NCBI GenBank assembly: GCA_964577955.1
Contig: CAZOAZ010000033.1
Span: forward strand, 1-64,000
Direction of reading: 5' to 3'
DNA: 64,000 nucleotides
Source: CADEEX01 sp964577955
GTDB taxonomy: Bacteria > Acidobacteriota > Vicinamibacteria > Vicinamibacterales > CAVVIG01
Shown here: positions 34,627 through 45,871 of the stretch, piece after piece
Layout: each line of letters starts with the position of its first letter
Position numbering within the stretch: the first letter of the stretch is position 1
Notes under the pieces: model-generated
Told to the model about the DNA's origin: nothing
Database searches by the model: none
Seen by the model: the letters and a program-made list of their open reading frames with translations, nothing else
Translations under genes and position numbers: made by a program

Positions 34627-35236
34627 GCGGGCGCGTCGCTGATCACGAAACGCCGCCCGTCGAGTCGCCATTTGCCGTCGAGAACGGTCCGAATCGCCGC
34701 GGGATAGAGGCGGTGTTCCTCGACGAGAATCCGCGCCGACAGCGAGTCGACGGTATCGCGATCGAGTACCGGAACGGTCGCCTGCGCGATGATCGGCCCG
34801 CCGTCGAGCTCGGCCGTGACGAGATGCACCGTGGCGCCCGCGACCCGGACGCCGTGCTCGAGCGCCTGGCGTTGCGCTTCCAGGCCCGGAAACGACGGCA
34901 GCAGCGACGGATGGATGTTGAGAATCCGATTGGCGTAGGCCTGCAGCAGCACCGGACCGACGAGCCGCATGAATCCCGCCAGGCAGACGAGATCGATGCG
35001 GTGCTGACGCAGCTCGTCGACAATCGCCGTGTCGTAGGCGTTCCGGTTGGGAAAGTTCCTCGGATTCAGAAATACCGCGGGGATGCCGGCTTCACGCGCC
35101 CTCATCAGACCAGCCGCATCCGACTTGTCCGACAGGACCACACCCAGCGTCGCCGCGAGCGAGCCGTCGCGGATCGCATCGACGATCGACTGCAGATTCG
35201 ATCCGCGCCCCGAGATGAGGACGGCAAGGCGGCGGG

Positions 35237-35240
<4 letters not shown>
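34614..35240 (-). CDS. purN: phosphoribosylglycinamide formyltransferase
   Basis: A 208-residue enzyme that transfers a formyl group from 10-formyl-THF to GAR in purine synthesis. GTG 35240 is the start: it overlaps the purM stop (GTGA) and gives the standard N-terminus VTRRLAVLISGRGSN; longer in-frame extensions lie inside purM. The folate-site motif LNIHPSLLPSFPG (about residues 106-118) with the catalytic Asn-His and the later Asp (TAELDGGPII) are present. It is the last gene of the leftward purine operon. Its 3' end overlaps the opposing phosphoesterase gene by 13 bp. Confidence 0.95.
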
Positions 35241-36267
<1,027 letters not shown>

Positions 36268-36268
<1 letters not shown>

Positions 36269-37452
36269 TAGAAATCCAGTCTTCCGATGAGGGTCTGCAT
36301 CAGCTCGCGCGTCGCGGAACCGTCAGCCGCATCCCAATACGTCCGCCTGATCGCGGCAAAAAAGCGCTCCTTGTCGAGATCTTCCTCGAGCATGTCGAAT
36401 CCGTCGGCGAGGAGCGCGATGGCATCGTTCCGGTTCGGACGCGGGGCGAGGTCGCGCAGCACGAGATCGGTGTTCCGCAGCGCGATTTTCGCCAGCGCCA
36501 GCGCGACCGGCGCCCGGGTCGACTCCGCTCGCGAACTGCCCGAGGCAAAAAGCGCCGCCAGCGCGCTCGCCCGCCCGCGAATGGCCAGTTCGCCCAATCC
36601 CGCCGCCGCCGCGCGCATCAGATCCTGAAACCCGGCGTTCTGATCGGCAAACGCCAGCGTGTCGATCAGATAGCGCTCGTGCGCCTCGCAGTTCGTGCCG
36701 AGCAAACAGATTGCGGTCGCGACCGTCGGCTGCAGCGCGCGGTCGGCGCTCCGCTGGAGGCCGGCAAGGACGGCGAGCGCCTTGGGATCACCGATCTTGC
36801 CCAGTGCCAGTGCGGCATCGTCTTGCAGCGGACCGTCGAGCTCGGCGATCGCCGCGACCGCATCGACGGCGTATCCGGCCCGATAGTCGCCGAGCGCCTC
36901 GATCACCGTGCTGCGAAAGAAGTCCTGGCCGCGGCCGGCTTCGCGAGCCAGCACCGGATGCACCGCGGGGTCGTCGCCCGCCGCCGCTAGCGCGCGCACG
37001 AGCGACGGCCGCACGAATTCGCCGAGCTCCTTGTCGAGGGCGGCCAATAACGTCGGCGTCATCGTCTTCGCCGGGTGATGTTCGAAAAAGCTGTAGGCGA
37101 CGGCCCGCAGCCGATCGTTGGGGCTCGACAGCGATTCCCGCATCACGTCGAGCGTCCGGGGATCGTTGAATCCGGTCAGCAGGACCAGCGCACGGTAACG
37201 CACGTAGCCGTCGGCGTGCTCGCTGACCGCGGCAAGGAGCGCCGGCACGGCCTGCGCCAACGGCGTGCGCCGGACCGTGCGGGAGGCCGCCATCCGTGTG
37301 TCGTAGTCGAGATTGCCGAGCGCGTCGATCGCCGCCTGGAGTTTTTCGGGCGCCAGACGCTCAGGCGCCGCGGGCTCCTGGACCTGGGCGCCGGCCGCGG
37401 CCGTCCAGACCAGACAAAGGCACGTCGCGACGCAAAGACCGCCGAACCGCAT
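36268..37452 (-). CDS. secreted HEAT-repeat protein inside the purine operon
   Basis: A 394-residue protein. ATG 37452 is chosen because it gives a signal peptide (MRFGGLCVATCLCLVWTAAAGAQ) and begins 2 nt after the purF stop. The mature part is a run of HEAT/armadillo-like helical repeats (about 35-250; for example RYRALVLLTGFNDPRTLDVMRE, RLRAVAYSFFEH, DAALALGKIGDPKALAVL) and a helical C-terminus. HEAT scaffolds bind proteins. An exported scaffold is unexpected between purF and purM, yet the spacing (2 nt and 1-nt overlap) shows it is part of the operon. The role is unknown. Confidence 0.8.
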
Positions 37453-37454
37453 GC

Positions 37455-38873
37455 CTAACCGGGAACGACGTGTCTGTCGAGTTTCAGCGCGAGCTGCAGG
37501 TAGGCTTTTTCGTCGCGCGGGAAGGCCACGGGATATTGGCCGGTGTAGCACGAACTGCAGTAGCCGCCGCTGCCTTCTCCGACCGCGGTCATCATCCCTT
37601 CCAGACTGAGATAGGCGACGCTGTCGGCATCGAGGTAGTCACGAATCTCGTCGATGGTGTGCGTGGCGGCAATCAGCTCGGAACGCCGCGGCGTGTCGAC
37701 GCCGTAGAAACACGGCGAGATGGTCGGCGGGCAACTGATGCGGACGTGGACTTCCTTGGCGCCCGCCGCGCGAACCATGCGGACAATTTTCCGGCTGGTC
37801 GTCCCGCGGACCAGCGAGTCGTCCACGAGCACGACCTTGCGCCCTTCGAGAATGCTGCGTACCGGATTCAGCTTCACCTTGACGCCGAAGTGCCGGATCG
37901 CCGACTGCGGCTGAATGAACGTGCGGCCGACATAGTGATTCCGGATCAGCCCCATGCGGAGCGGAATCCCGGCTTCGTCGGCATAGCCCATCGCGGCGCA
38001 GACCCCGGAGTCCGGCACCGGCACGATGACGTCCGCGTCGACGCGCTGTTCGCGCGCCAGCATCCGTCCGAGGTTGGTGCGCACTTCGTTGACGCTCTTG
38101 CCGAACACGTAGCTGTCCGGCCGCGAGAAATAGACATGTTCGAAGACGCAGTGCGCGTGCGGCGCCGGCGCGAACGGCTTGATCGACTTGACGCCGCCGG
38201 CACTGACGATGAGCACTTCGCCGGGCTCGATGTCGCGGATAAAGGTCGCACCAATCAGATCCATCGCGCACGTCTCCGAGCAGACGACGAAGGCATCGTC
38301 GAGGCGTCCGAGCGCCAGCGGACGGAAGCCGTGCGGGTCGCGGACCGCAATCAGGCGATCGGTCGTCATCATCAGAAATGAAAACGCGCCCTGCACCTGG
38401 GTGACGGATTCGACGACCGCCTCTTCGACGCTGCGTCCTTTCGACCGGGCGTAGAGATGCAGCACGACTTCGGTATCGCTGCCCGACTGGAAAATCGAGC
38501 CCTGCTGCACGAGCTCGTTCCGCAGGGTGTCGGCGTTCACCAGATTGCCGTTGTGGCAGATGCTGATCTGGCCGTGGGCGCACTCGATCAAAAACGGCTG
38601 GGCGTTGGCCAGCCGGCTTTCACCCGCGGTCGAGTAGCGCACATGGCCAATCGCCAGCCGCCCGGGCAGCTCGGCGAGCGTCTGGCTGTCGAACACGTCG
38701 GCGACGTAGCCCATCGCACGTGAGACGCGCACCCGGTTGCCGTCCGAGACGGCAATCCCGGCACTTTCCTGACCGCGGTGCTGCAGGGCGTAGAGACCGA
38801 GGTAGGTCATGTTCGCCGCTTCGGGATGTCCGAAGATCCCGAAGACGCCGCATTCGTCCTTGAACTTGTCCAC
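37455..38873 (-). CDS. purF: amidophosphoribosyltransferase
   Basis: A 472-residue enzyme for the first committed step of purine synthesis (PRPP + Gln to phosphoribosylamine). It begins with a short propeptide MDKFKDE followed by CGVFGIFG, whose Cys8 is the N-terminal nucleophile after processing. LQHRGQESAGIA and CHNGNLVN belong to the glutaminase domain. The PRTase loop VVLVDDSLVRGTTS is near residues 347-360, and CxxCY (CSSCYTGQYP) with earlier Cys residues suggests the Fe-S type found in Bacillus PurF. It directly follows purL (no gap). Confidence 0.97.
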   Translation of the reverse strand: MDKFKDECGVFGIFGHPEAANMTYLGLYALQHRGQESAGIAVSDGNRVRVSRAMGYVADVFDSQTLAELPGRLAIGHVRYSTAGESRLANAQPFLIECAHGQISICHNGNLVNADTLRNELVQQGSIFQSGSDTEVVLHLYARSKGRSVEEAVVESVTQVQGAFSFLMMTTDRLIAVRDPHGFRPLALGRLDDAFVVCSETCAMDLIGATFIRDIEPGEVLIVSAGGVKSIKPFAPAPHAHCVFEHVYFSRPDSYVFGKSVNEVRTNLGRMLAREQRVDADVIVPVPDSGVCAAMGYADEAGIPLRMGLIRNHYVGRTFIQPQSAIRHFGVKVKLNPVRSILEGRKVVLVDDSLVRGTTSRKIVRMVRAAGAKEVHVRISCPPTISPCFYGVDTPRRSELIAATHTIDEIRDYLDADSVAYLSLEGMMTAVGEGSGGYCSSCYTGQYPVAFPRDEKAYLQLALKLDRHVVPG

Positions 38874-41123
38874 TTAGGCCACCCGCTTGGTAAAGCGGCG
38901 CTCAATCGCCGTCGTCCAGACTCGTTCGATGTCACTCACGTCGACGTCGATCTGCGCACGGCCGCCGACCGAGACGCGCAGGCGATTGCCGCCGGTTTCG
39001 CCGATGACCCGCGCCGGCACGCCCTTGGCCGCTGCTAGCTGGAGAACTTCGGTCGTTCGATCGGCCTGCACCGATACCACCACGCGCGACGCCGACTCGC
39101 CGAAGAGCGTCGCCGCATCGCTCAGCGACGGATGACCGGCAACCGCGACGGGCTCCAGCGAGACTTCGGCGCCGATACCGTTGGTGTCGAAGCAGCATTC
39201 CGCCAGCGTGACCGCGAGACCGCCTTCGGAGCAGTCGTGCGCCGATCGGACCAGGCGCGCGGTGGCGAGTTCACCAAGCAGCAGCTGCAGCGCCCGCTCC
39301 GCGGCCAGATCGAGTGCCGGAGGCATCCCGCGCACGAGACCATGAATCCGCTCGAGATAGAGACTGCCGCCCAGTTCGCCGGCCGGTGTCCCGCCGAGGA
39401 GGATGAGCAAATCGCCGGACTCCTGGAAACGGCGCGTCAGCACCCGGTCCGCGTGCTCGAGCAGTCCGACAATGCCGATGATCGGCGTCGGGTAGATCGC
39501 CTTGCCGTCGGTTTCGTTGTAGAGGCTGACGTTGCCGCCGGTGATCGGCACATCGAGCACACGGCAGGCTTCGCCGATCCCTTCGACCGCTTTCGCGAAC
39601 TGCCACATGATGGCCGGCCGCTCGGGATTGCCGAAGTTGAGACAGTTGGTGGCGGCCAAGGGCGTCGCGCCGGCACAAGCCACGTTCCTCGCGGCTTCCG
39701 CGACCGCGAGCATCGCGCCCAGCTTCGGATCCAGCACGCAGTAGCGGCCGTTGCCGTCCACCGACATGGCCAGCGCGCGGTCCGTGCCCTTGATCCGGAC
39801 CACGCCGGCGCCGAGCCCTGGCAGGTTGACCGTGTTGGTCTGCACCATGTGGTCGTACTGCCGGTAGACCCAATGCTTGCTCGCGACGTTGGGCGCGGCG
39901 AGCAGCGTCTTGAGCGCATCCTGAGCAGACGGCGCATGGTGAGCGGCGAGCGCGCCAAGGTCGAGCGACTGCGCCTCGGCCAGATTCGCCGGCACTTCCA
40001 TCGGCCGCCGGTAGACCGGCGCTTCGTCGGTGAGCGCGCGATTCGGGATCTCGGCGACCAGCGCGCCACGATGCTTGACCCGCAGCATCCCGTCGTCGGT
40101 GACTTCGCCGATGTGCACGGCGTGCAGGTCCCACTTCGAGAAGATCCGCTCGACTTCGGCTTCGCGGCCGCGCTTCACGACGAGCAGCATGCGTTCCTGC
40201 GACTCGGACAGCATGATTTCGTACGGCGTCATGCCGGTTTCACGCTGCGGCACGAGCGAGACGTCGATTTCGACGCCGGCGCCGCCGCGCGATCCCATTT
40301 CGGTCGTCGAACAGGTCAGGCCCGCCGCGCCCATGTCCTGAATGCCGATCAGCGCGTCGGTCTGCATCACCTCGAGACACGCCTCGAGGAGCAGCTTTTC
40401 CATGAACGGATCGCCGACCTGAACGGCGGGGCGCTTCTCCGCCGACTTCTCGTCGAATTCCGCCGACGCCATCGTCGCGCCGTGGATGCCGTCGCGGCCG
40501 GTCTTGGCGCCGACGTAGTAGACCGCGTTGCCGACGCCGGAGGCGACGCCTTTGATGATGTCGGTCGCCTTCGCGATCCCGAGGCAGAACACATTCACCA
40601 GCGGATTGCCGGCGTAGGACGGATCGAACGCGACTTCTCCGCCAACCGTCGGAATCCCGATGCTGTTGCCGTAGCCGGCGATGCCGGCGACGACGCCCTC
40701 GAAGAGTCGCGGCGTGGCCGGCGCTTCGAGCGCGCCGAAGCGCAGCGAATTCATCAGCGCAATCGGCCGCGCGCCCATCGTGAAGATGTCGCGGATGATG
40801 CCACCGACGCCGGTGGCCGCGCCCTGATACGGCTCGATGAACGACGGATGATTGTGCGACTCGATCTTGAAGACGGCCGCCAGCCCCTCACCGATGTCGA
40901 CGGCGCCGGCGTTTTCGCCGGGCCCCTGTAACACCTGGGGCCCTTCGGTCGGCAGCGTCCGCAGGTGCACGCGCGAGCTCTTGTAGCTGCAGTGCTCGGA
41001 CCACATGACGGAAAAGATGCCGAGCTCGGTCAGGTTGGGTTCGCGGCCGAGAAACCGCACGATCCGTTCGTACTCGTCCGCCTTCAGTCCGTGCCGTTCG
41101 ATGGTGGCGTGGTCGATGCTCAT
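38874..41123 (-). CDS. purL: phosphoribosylformylglycinamidine synthase subunit II
   Basis: A 749-residue small-type PurL, the ATP-dependent synthetase subunit of FGAM synthase. It works with PurQ (glutaminase) and PurS. Recognisable segments are MWSEHCSYKSSR near residues 40-51, FKIESHNHPS, GGIIRDIFTMGARP, IPTVGGEVAFDPSY and DMGAAGLTCST. The length fits the three-protein form of the enzyme. It overlaps purQ by 4 nt upstream and abuts purF downstream. Confidence 0.97.
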   Translation of the reverse strand: MSIDHATIERHGLKADEYERIVRFLGREPNLTELGIFSVMWSEHCSYKSSRVHLRTLPTEGPQVLQGPGENAGAVDIGEGLAAVFKIESHNHPSFIEPYQGAATGVGGIIRDIFTMGARPIALMNSLRFGALEAPATPRLFEGVVAGIAGYGNSIGIPTVGGEVAFDPSYAGNPLVNVFCLGIAKATDIIKGVASGVGNAVYYVGAKTGRDGIHGATMASAEFDEKSAEKRPAVQVGDPFMEKLLLEACLEVMQTDALIGIQDMGAAGLTCSTTEMGSRGGAGVEIDVSLVPQRETGMTPYEIMLSESQERMLLVVKRGREAEVERIFSKWDLHAVHIGEVTDDGMLRVKHRGALVAEIPNRALTDEAPVYRRPMEVPANLAEAQSLDLGALAAHHAPSAQDALKTLLAAPNVASKHWVYRQYDHMVQTNTVNLPGLGAGVVRIKGTDRALAMSVDGNGRYCVLDPKLGAMLAVAEAARNVACAGATPLAATNCLNFGNPERPAIMWQFAKAVEGIGEACRVLDVPITGGNVSLYNETDGKAIYPTPIIGIVGLLEHADRVLTRRFQESGDLLILLGGTPAGELGGSLYLERIHGLVRGMPPALDLAAERALQLLLGELATARLVRSAHDCSEGGLAVTLAECCFDTNGIGAEVSLEPVAVAGHPSLSDAATLFGESASRVVVSVQADRTTEVLQLAAAKGVPARVIGETGGNRLRVSVGGRAQIDVDVSDIERVWTTAIERRFTKRVA

Positions 41124-41815
41124 GCGGTGGCAAAGGCCTTGACGAGTGATTGGAGGATGACCAGTCCGTCGACGCTTCCGAGCGACGCTTCGCAGGCCCG
41201 CTCGGGGTGCGGCATCAGGCCGACGACATTACGGCGGCGGTTGCACAGGCCGGCGATGGCATTGAGCGAACCGTTCGGATTCGCAGCGTCGTCGAGCAGT
41301 CCTTCTGCTGTGGTGTAGCGAAACACCACCTGGCGATTGGCTTCGATCTCGGCGAGCACGTCCGGCGGCGCGTAGTAGTTGCCTTCGCCGTGCGCGATCG
41401 GCAGGCGAAGAATCTGTCCGGTTTCGGCGCCGACGGTGAACGGCGTGTCGGTCTGCTCGACGCGCACATAGACATGTTCGCAGCGGAACTTCAAGCCGCG
41501 GTTGCGCAACATCGCGCCGGGCAACAGGCCGGACTCGAGCAGAATCTGAAACCCGTTGCAGATGCCGAGCACCGGGCCACCGCCGTCGGCGAACGCCTTG
41601 ACGGCCGGCATGATCGGCGAGAAACGCGCCATCGCGCCGGTTCTCAGGTAGTCGCCGTGGGCGAACCCGCCCGGCAGAATCACCGCATCGGCGTTCTTGA
41701 GACTGGTGTCTTTGTGCCAGATCAGCTCGGCATCCTGGCCGAGCACCGCCGAGGCAGCATAGAACGCGTCGTGATCGCAGTTGGATCCGGGAAACGCGAC
41801 GACGGCAATTTTCAT
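41120..41815 (-). CDS. purQ: phosphoribosylformylglycinamidine synthase glutaminase subunit
   Basis: A 231-residue class I glutamine amidotransferase that supplies ammonia to PurL. The nucleophile elbow is GICNGFQ (Cys about 88), with the His-Glu pair in MPHPER near the C-terminus. The N-terminus AVVAFPGSNCDHD is typical of PurQ. It overlaps purL by 4 nt and starts 3 nt after purS, so all three subunits are made together. Confidence 0.97.
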   Translation of the reverse strand: MKIAVVAFPGSNCDHDAFYAASAVLGQDAELIWHKDTSLKNADAVILPGGFAHGDYLRTGAMARFSPIMPAVKAFADGGGPVLGICNGFQILLESGLLPGAMLRNRGLKFRCEHVYVRVEQTDTPFTVGAETGQILRLPIAHGEGNYYAPPDVLAEIEANRQVVFRYTTAEGLLDDAANPNGSLNAIAGLCNRRRNVVGLMPHPERACEASLGSVDGLVILQSLVKAFATA

Positions 41816-41818
41816 GGC

Positions 41819-42058
41819 TTATCCAATCTCGACGCGGTAGCTCTCGATGACCGGATTGGCGAGCAGCTTGTCGGCGACCTCCGCCGCCAGCGTCTTCGCC
41901 AGGCCGGGCTCGGTGGTGGCGAGGTCGAGCTCGAAGTACTTGCCCTGCCGAACGTCTTCGACACCTGAGTAGCCGAGCGAATGAAGCGCCTCGGCAATAG
42001 TACGCCCCTGCGGATCGAAGACCGACGGTTTCAGCGTGACGAACACTCGCGCGCGCAT
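41819..42058 (-). CDS. purS: phosphoribosylformylglycinamidine synthase PurS subunit
   Basis: A 79-residue protein that bridges PurL and PurQ. ATG 42058 is chosen because MRARVFVTLKPSVFDPQG is the usual PurS start; an upstream in-frame start would add seven residues. The core LHSLGYSGVEDVRQGKYFEL is family-typical. It lies 21 nt after purB and 3 nt before purQ. Confidence 0.95.
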   Translation of the reverse strand: MRARVFVTLKPSVFDPQGRTIAEALHSLGYSGVEDVRQGKYFELDLATTEPGLAKTLAAEVADKLLANPVIESYRVEIG

Positions 42059-42079
42059 GCAGATACCCCTTCGTTGCAC

Positions 42080-43381
42080 TCAGTGGGTGACGAACACCCG
42101 GTCGAAGATGTGGTCCACGTGACGAAACTGGTCGTTCAAGTCGAAGCAGAGTTCGAGCTCGGCGGGCGTCAAAACGCCCATGATGTCGGGATCAGCGAGC
42201 AACAATGCCTTGAAATCGCGATGCTCCGAGAACGACCGCATCGCGTTGCGCTGTACCCATTCGTAGCCTTCCTTCTCGCGCGCGACGCCGCGGCGCGCCA
42301 GCTCGAGAAGCACGGTGCCCGAAAACACAATGCCGCGCGACCGCTCGAGGTTTTCGCGCATGCGATCGGGATAGACGACCATCCCCTGCACGATGCGCGT
42401 GAACCGGCGCAGCATGTGGTCGAGGGCGATGAAGCTGTCGGGCAGGATGACTCGTTCGACGGAGGAATGTGAAATGTCGCGCTCGTGCCACAGCGCGATG
42501 TTTTCCATCGCGGCGTGACAGTTCCCGCGCAGAAGGCGGGCCAGGCCGACGATCTGCTCGCAGCCGATCGGATTTCGTTTGTGCGGCATCGCGGAGGAGC
42601 CCTTCTGCCCCTTCGCGAACGGCTCTTCGACTTCGCCGATCTCCGTTTTCTGCAGGCCACGAATTTCGAGCGCGAATTTTTCCAGCGAGGCCGCGGTAAT
42701 CGCCAGTGCCGTCAGCAGTTCGGCCTGGCGATCGCGCTGAATCACCTGGGACGCGACCGGCGCCGGCACCAGCTGCAGCCGGCGGCAGACATCCGCCTCG
42801 ATCGACGGCGGCAGGTGCGCAAATGTCCCGACCGCTCCCGACAGCTTCCCAACGGCCACGGTTTCGCGAGCCCGCCGGACCCGGACGATGTCGCGCTCGA
42901 GCTCGGCATACCAGAGCGCCAGCTTGAGGCCGAACGTCATCGGCTCGGCGTGGACTCCGTGCGTACGGCCGATCATCGGGGTGCGGCGGTGCTCGAAGGC
43001 GCGTTCGCGCACCGCACCGGCCAGTTTCTCGAGATCGGCCAGAATCAGGTCGCACGCCTCGCGCATCTGAATCGCCTGCGCGGTGTCGACGACGTCGGAC
43101 GACGTCATGCCGAAATGGATCCACCGGGCGGACGGTCCGACATGCTCCGCCACTGCGGTGGTGAAGGCGATCACGTCGTGCTGGGTGATGTGTTCGATGG
43201 CTTCGATGCGGGCGATGTCGAACTTGCCACGTTCACGAATGTCCCGGGCAGCGTCGGCCGGCACGAGACCGGCGGCCGCCATCGCTTCGGCCGCCGCCGT
43301 CTCGACGAGCAACCAGGTCTCGTATCGGCGCTGGTCGCTCCAGATGCGCCCCATGTCCGGGTGCGTGTAGCGTGGTATCAC
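42080..43381 (-). CDS. purB: adenylosuccinate lyase
   Basis: A 433-residue enzyme of the fumarase/aspartase superfamily that acts twice in purine synthesis (SAICAR and adenylosuccinate cleavage). The superfamily signature GSSAMPHKRNP lies near residues 261-271, the catalytic-His region TSSDVVDTA near 93-101 and GRTHGVHAEPMTFG near 138-151. It starts 12 nt after the M16 peptidase gene and leads the pur gene run. Confidence 0.97.
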   Translation of the reverse strand: MIPRYTHPDMGRIWSDQRRYETWLLVETAAAEAMAAAGLVPADAARDIRERGKFDIARIEAIEHITQHDVIAFTTAVAEHVGPSARWIHFGMTSSDVVDTAQAIQMREACDLILADLEKLAGAVRERAFEHRRTPMIGRTHGVHAEPMTFGLKLALWYAELERDIVRVRRARETVAVGKLSGAVGTFAHLPPSIEADVCRRLQLVPAPVASQVIQRDRQAELLTALAITAASLEKFALEIRGLQKTEIGEVEEPFAKGQKGSSAMPHKRNPIGCEQIVGLARLLRGNCHAAMENIALWHERDISHSSVERVILPDSFIALDHMLRRFTRIVQGMVVYPDRMRENLERSRGIVFSGTVLLELARRGVAREKEGYEWVQRNAMRSFSEHRDFKALLLADPDIMGVLTPAELELCFDLNDQFRHVDHIFDRVFVTH

Positions 43382-43393
43382 GAAAGGGTCGGC

Positions 43394-44662
43394 TTATTCT
43401 AAATCGAGTCGCTCCCGGTGGAGCCGCAAACCATTCACGTTGCCGAGCACGGTCGCCGACAGCGCGCCGCCGCTGAAGAGATCGGCGGCCACGCGCTGCA
43501 GGTCGTCGGCGCTGACGCGCTCGATGCCCTCGAGCGTTTCGTCGAGCCCAAACTGTTGATCGAAGTAGATTTCCTGTCGCGCGAGATGCGACATGCGGCT
43601 CGCCGTGCTCTCGAGGCTGAGCATCAGGCTGCCTTTGAGGTGATCCTTGGCGCGCCGCAGCTCCGCCGGCGGCACCGGCGAGGCCTTCAGGTTGCGCAGC
43701 TCCTCGACCACCAGATCGACGACCTCTTCCACGGCATCGTTGGCGCAACCGGCGTAAATCGTGAAGGATCCGGCGTCGCGATAGGCGCTGAGACCGCTGA
43801 ACACGGCGTACGCGAGGCCGCGCTTTTCGCGGACGTTCTGGAACAGCCGCGAGCTCATCGAACCGCCCAGCAGCGTGTTGAGCACGTAGCTCGTGTGGCG
43901 ATCGTCGTGGTTCTGGGGATAGCTGCTCGTCCCGAGGCAGACGTGGCTCTGCTCGAGCTCCTTGTTGCGAATTTGGATCTTCGGGATGACTGACGGCGCG
44001 TCCTCGGCCACGACCGGCCCGACCGAGCGTAGATCGCCGAATTTCTCGTCGACGAGTTCGCGGACTTTCGCGTGGTCGAGATTCCCGACGGCCGACACGA
44101 TGAGATTTCGCGGCGTGTAGGCTTCGCGGAAGTATCGGCGGAGCACGTCGGGAGTCAGCGACTCCACGGTCTCCCGAATCCCGAGAATCGGCCGCCCGAG
44201 CGGGTGATCCTCCCAGAAACCCTGCGTGAAGATCTCGTGGACGAGGTCGTCCGGCGTGTCCTCGACCATCTTGATCTCTTCGATCACGACCTTCTTCTCG
44301 CGCTCGATGTCTTCGGGCCGGAACGCCGGGTTTCTGACGATGTCGGCCAGCACGTCGACGGCCAGCGGCAGATGCTCGTCCAGCACCTTGATGTAGTAGC
44401 TGGCGTACTCCTTCGCGGTGAACGCGTCGAGCTGGCCGCCGATTGAATCGATCGCCTGCGCGATGTCTTCAGCGGTCCGCTTCGCGGTGCCCTTGAAGAG
44501 CATGTGCTCGACAAAGTGCGCGATGCCGCCACGCTCGGCGGTCTCGTGACGCGACCCGCGCGTCAGCCAGACGCCGATCGACACCGACCGGACCTCTTTC
44601 ATCGGCTCGGTCAGGATGCGCAGTCCGTTATCGAGAACGTCCCGGATGATCGGTGAATTCAA
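43394..44662 (-). CDS. M16 family zinc peptidase (processing-peptidase-like)
   Basis: A 422-residue protein of the pitrilysin family. The inverted zinc motif HFVEH (His49, Glu52, His53) is followed by the third ligand Glu129, exactly 76 residues after His53. An N-terminal catalytic domain and a C-terminal domain with RGLAYAVFSG and R/Y-type substrate-binding residues are present. The size and motifs resemble the mitochondrial-processing-peptidase-beta/YmxG group. No signal peptide is visible. It lies first in the leftward run, 12 nt before purB, and faces rlmN across a 117-bp divergent gap. Confidence 0.94.
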   Translation of the reverse strand: MNSPIIRDVLDNGLRILTEPMKEVRSVSIGVWLTRGSRHETAERGGIAHFVEHMLFKGTAKRTAEDIAQAIDSIGGQLDAFTAKEYASYYIKVLDEHLPLAVDVLADIVRNPAFRPEDIEREKKVVIEEIKMVEDTPDDLVHEIFTQGFWEDHPLGRPILGIRETVESLTPDVLRRYFREAYTPRNLIVSAVGNLDHAKVRELVDEKFGDLRSVGPVVAEDAPSVIPKIQIRNKELEQSHVCLGTSSYPQNHDDRHTSYVLNTLLGGSMSSRLFQNVREKRGLAYAVFSGLSAYRDAGSFTIYAGCANDAVEEVVDLVVEELRNLKASPVPPAELRRAKDHLKGSLMLSLESTASRMSHLARQEIYFDQQFGLDETLEGIERVSADDLQRVAADLFSGGALSATVLGNVNGLRLHRERLDLE

Positions 44663-44779
44663 GATGAGTGCACTCGCCTCGATGCGCTGATTGCTGCTGC
44701 ATGCTCAACGACGCGACTCAACCACGGAGACCGCGATCGGTTGAACTACAATGACCTGGAAGCGAACCCTAACTGTAAC

Positions 44780-45871
44780 ATGCAGGCGACGATCGGAGAA
44801 ACACAGCCCGTCGCGCTTACCGAGCTAGAGCGGCCCGAGCTCGAAGCCTTCCTCGCGGCGCGCGGGATCGAACGTTTTCGCGCGCAGCAGATCTTCGCGT
44901 GGCTTTATAAGCGCGGTGTCGACAACCTCGACGCGATGACAGATTTGTCACGCGATCAGCGGGTTCGGCTCGCGCGCGAGCTGACGATCAGCACGCCCAC
45001 GATCGACGAACGCCACCACTCCAGCGACGGCACCGAAAAGTTCCTGCTTGGCTTGCCCGACCGACGCCAGATCGAATCGGTCTTCATTCCAGACACGCCG
45101 GCGATGACCTTCTGCGTGTCCACGCAAGTCGGATGCGCGATGGCTTGCCAGTTTTGCCTGACCGGAAAGATGGGGCTGGTCCGGAATCTCTCCGCCGGCG
45201 AAATCGTCGGACAGGTTCGGGTGCTTGCCGGGGCGCTCGACCTGCGCGACAAGGCCTTCAACATCGTCCTGATGGGGATGGGTGAGCCGCTCCACAACTA
45301 CGACGAGACGATGAAGGCGCTTCGCATCCTCGGCGACGACTCGGGCTTTGCCCTGCCGCCACGCCGGGTCACGCTGTCGACGGTCGGACTCCTGCCCGCG
45401 CTCGAGCGTCTCGCGCGGGAGCCGTACATGCCCAACCTCGCGATCTCGCTGCACGCGTCGACCGATGCCCAGCGAGGCGAGCTCGTCCCCCTCAACCGCA
45501 AGTACGGCATCGAAGAGATCATCGAGGCCTGCCGGAAGTTTCCGATCCGCAAACGCAGCCGCATCACGTTCGAGTACGTCCTCCTCGCCGGGGTCAACGA
45601 CTCGATCGAGGATGCCACGCGGCTGGCCAAGCTGATGACGGGCTTGAAGGCCAAGGTCAACCTGATTCCGCTCAACGCCGCCGCCGGCATTCCGTTCGAG
45701 CGTCCGTCGGATGCCGCGATCGATCGCTTCGGACGGACGCTGGCGGCGCGTGGCATCCAGGTGTCCGTCCGCAAGAGCCGCGGCCGCGACATTCGCGCGG
45801 CATGCGGTCAGCTGATTGTGGAAGGCCAGAAGAAATCGCCGGCGCAGCGGCTCGCCACCGCGCTCCAGTAG
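44780..45871 (+). CDS. rlmN: dual-specificity RNA methyltransferase RlmN
   Basis: A 363-residue radical-SAM enzyme that methylates C2 of A2503 in 23S rRNA and A37 in tRNAs. The radical-SAM cluster motif is CAMACQFC (Cys119, 123, 126 from this start), with Cys112 nearby, and the C-terminal catalytic Cys in RAACGQL. ATG 44780 is chosen because the N-terminal ELERPELEAFLAARGI domain then starts as in other RlmN; a TTG at 44741 in frame is possible. Its stop codon lies inside the 28-bp repeat at 45868. Confidence 0.95.
   Translation: MQATIGETQPVALTELERPELEAFLAARGIERFRAQQIFAWLYKRGVDNLDAMTDLSRDQRVRLARELTISTPTIDERHHSSDGTEKFLLGLPDRRQIESVFIPDTPAMTFCVSTQVGCAMACQFCLTGKMGLVRNLSAGEIVGQVRVLAGALDLRDKAFNIVLMGMGEPLHNYDETMKALRILGDDSGFALPPRRVTLSTVGLLPALERLAREPYMPNLAISLHASTDAQRGELVPLNRKYGIEEIIEACRKFPIRKRSRITFEYVLLAGVNDSIEDATRLAKLMTGLKAKVNLIPLNAAAGIPFERPSDAAIDRFGRTLAARGIQVSVRKSRGRDIRAACGQLIVEGQKKSPAQRLATALQ

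Noticed and set aside
39132..40931. 599-residue open frame on the plus strand opposite purL
   Set aside because: purL is a full-length, motif-complete gene on the other strand; the antisense product is Arg/Asp/Gln-rich with no recognisable domain.
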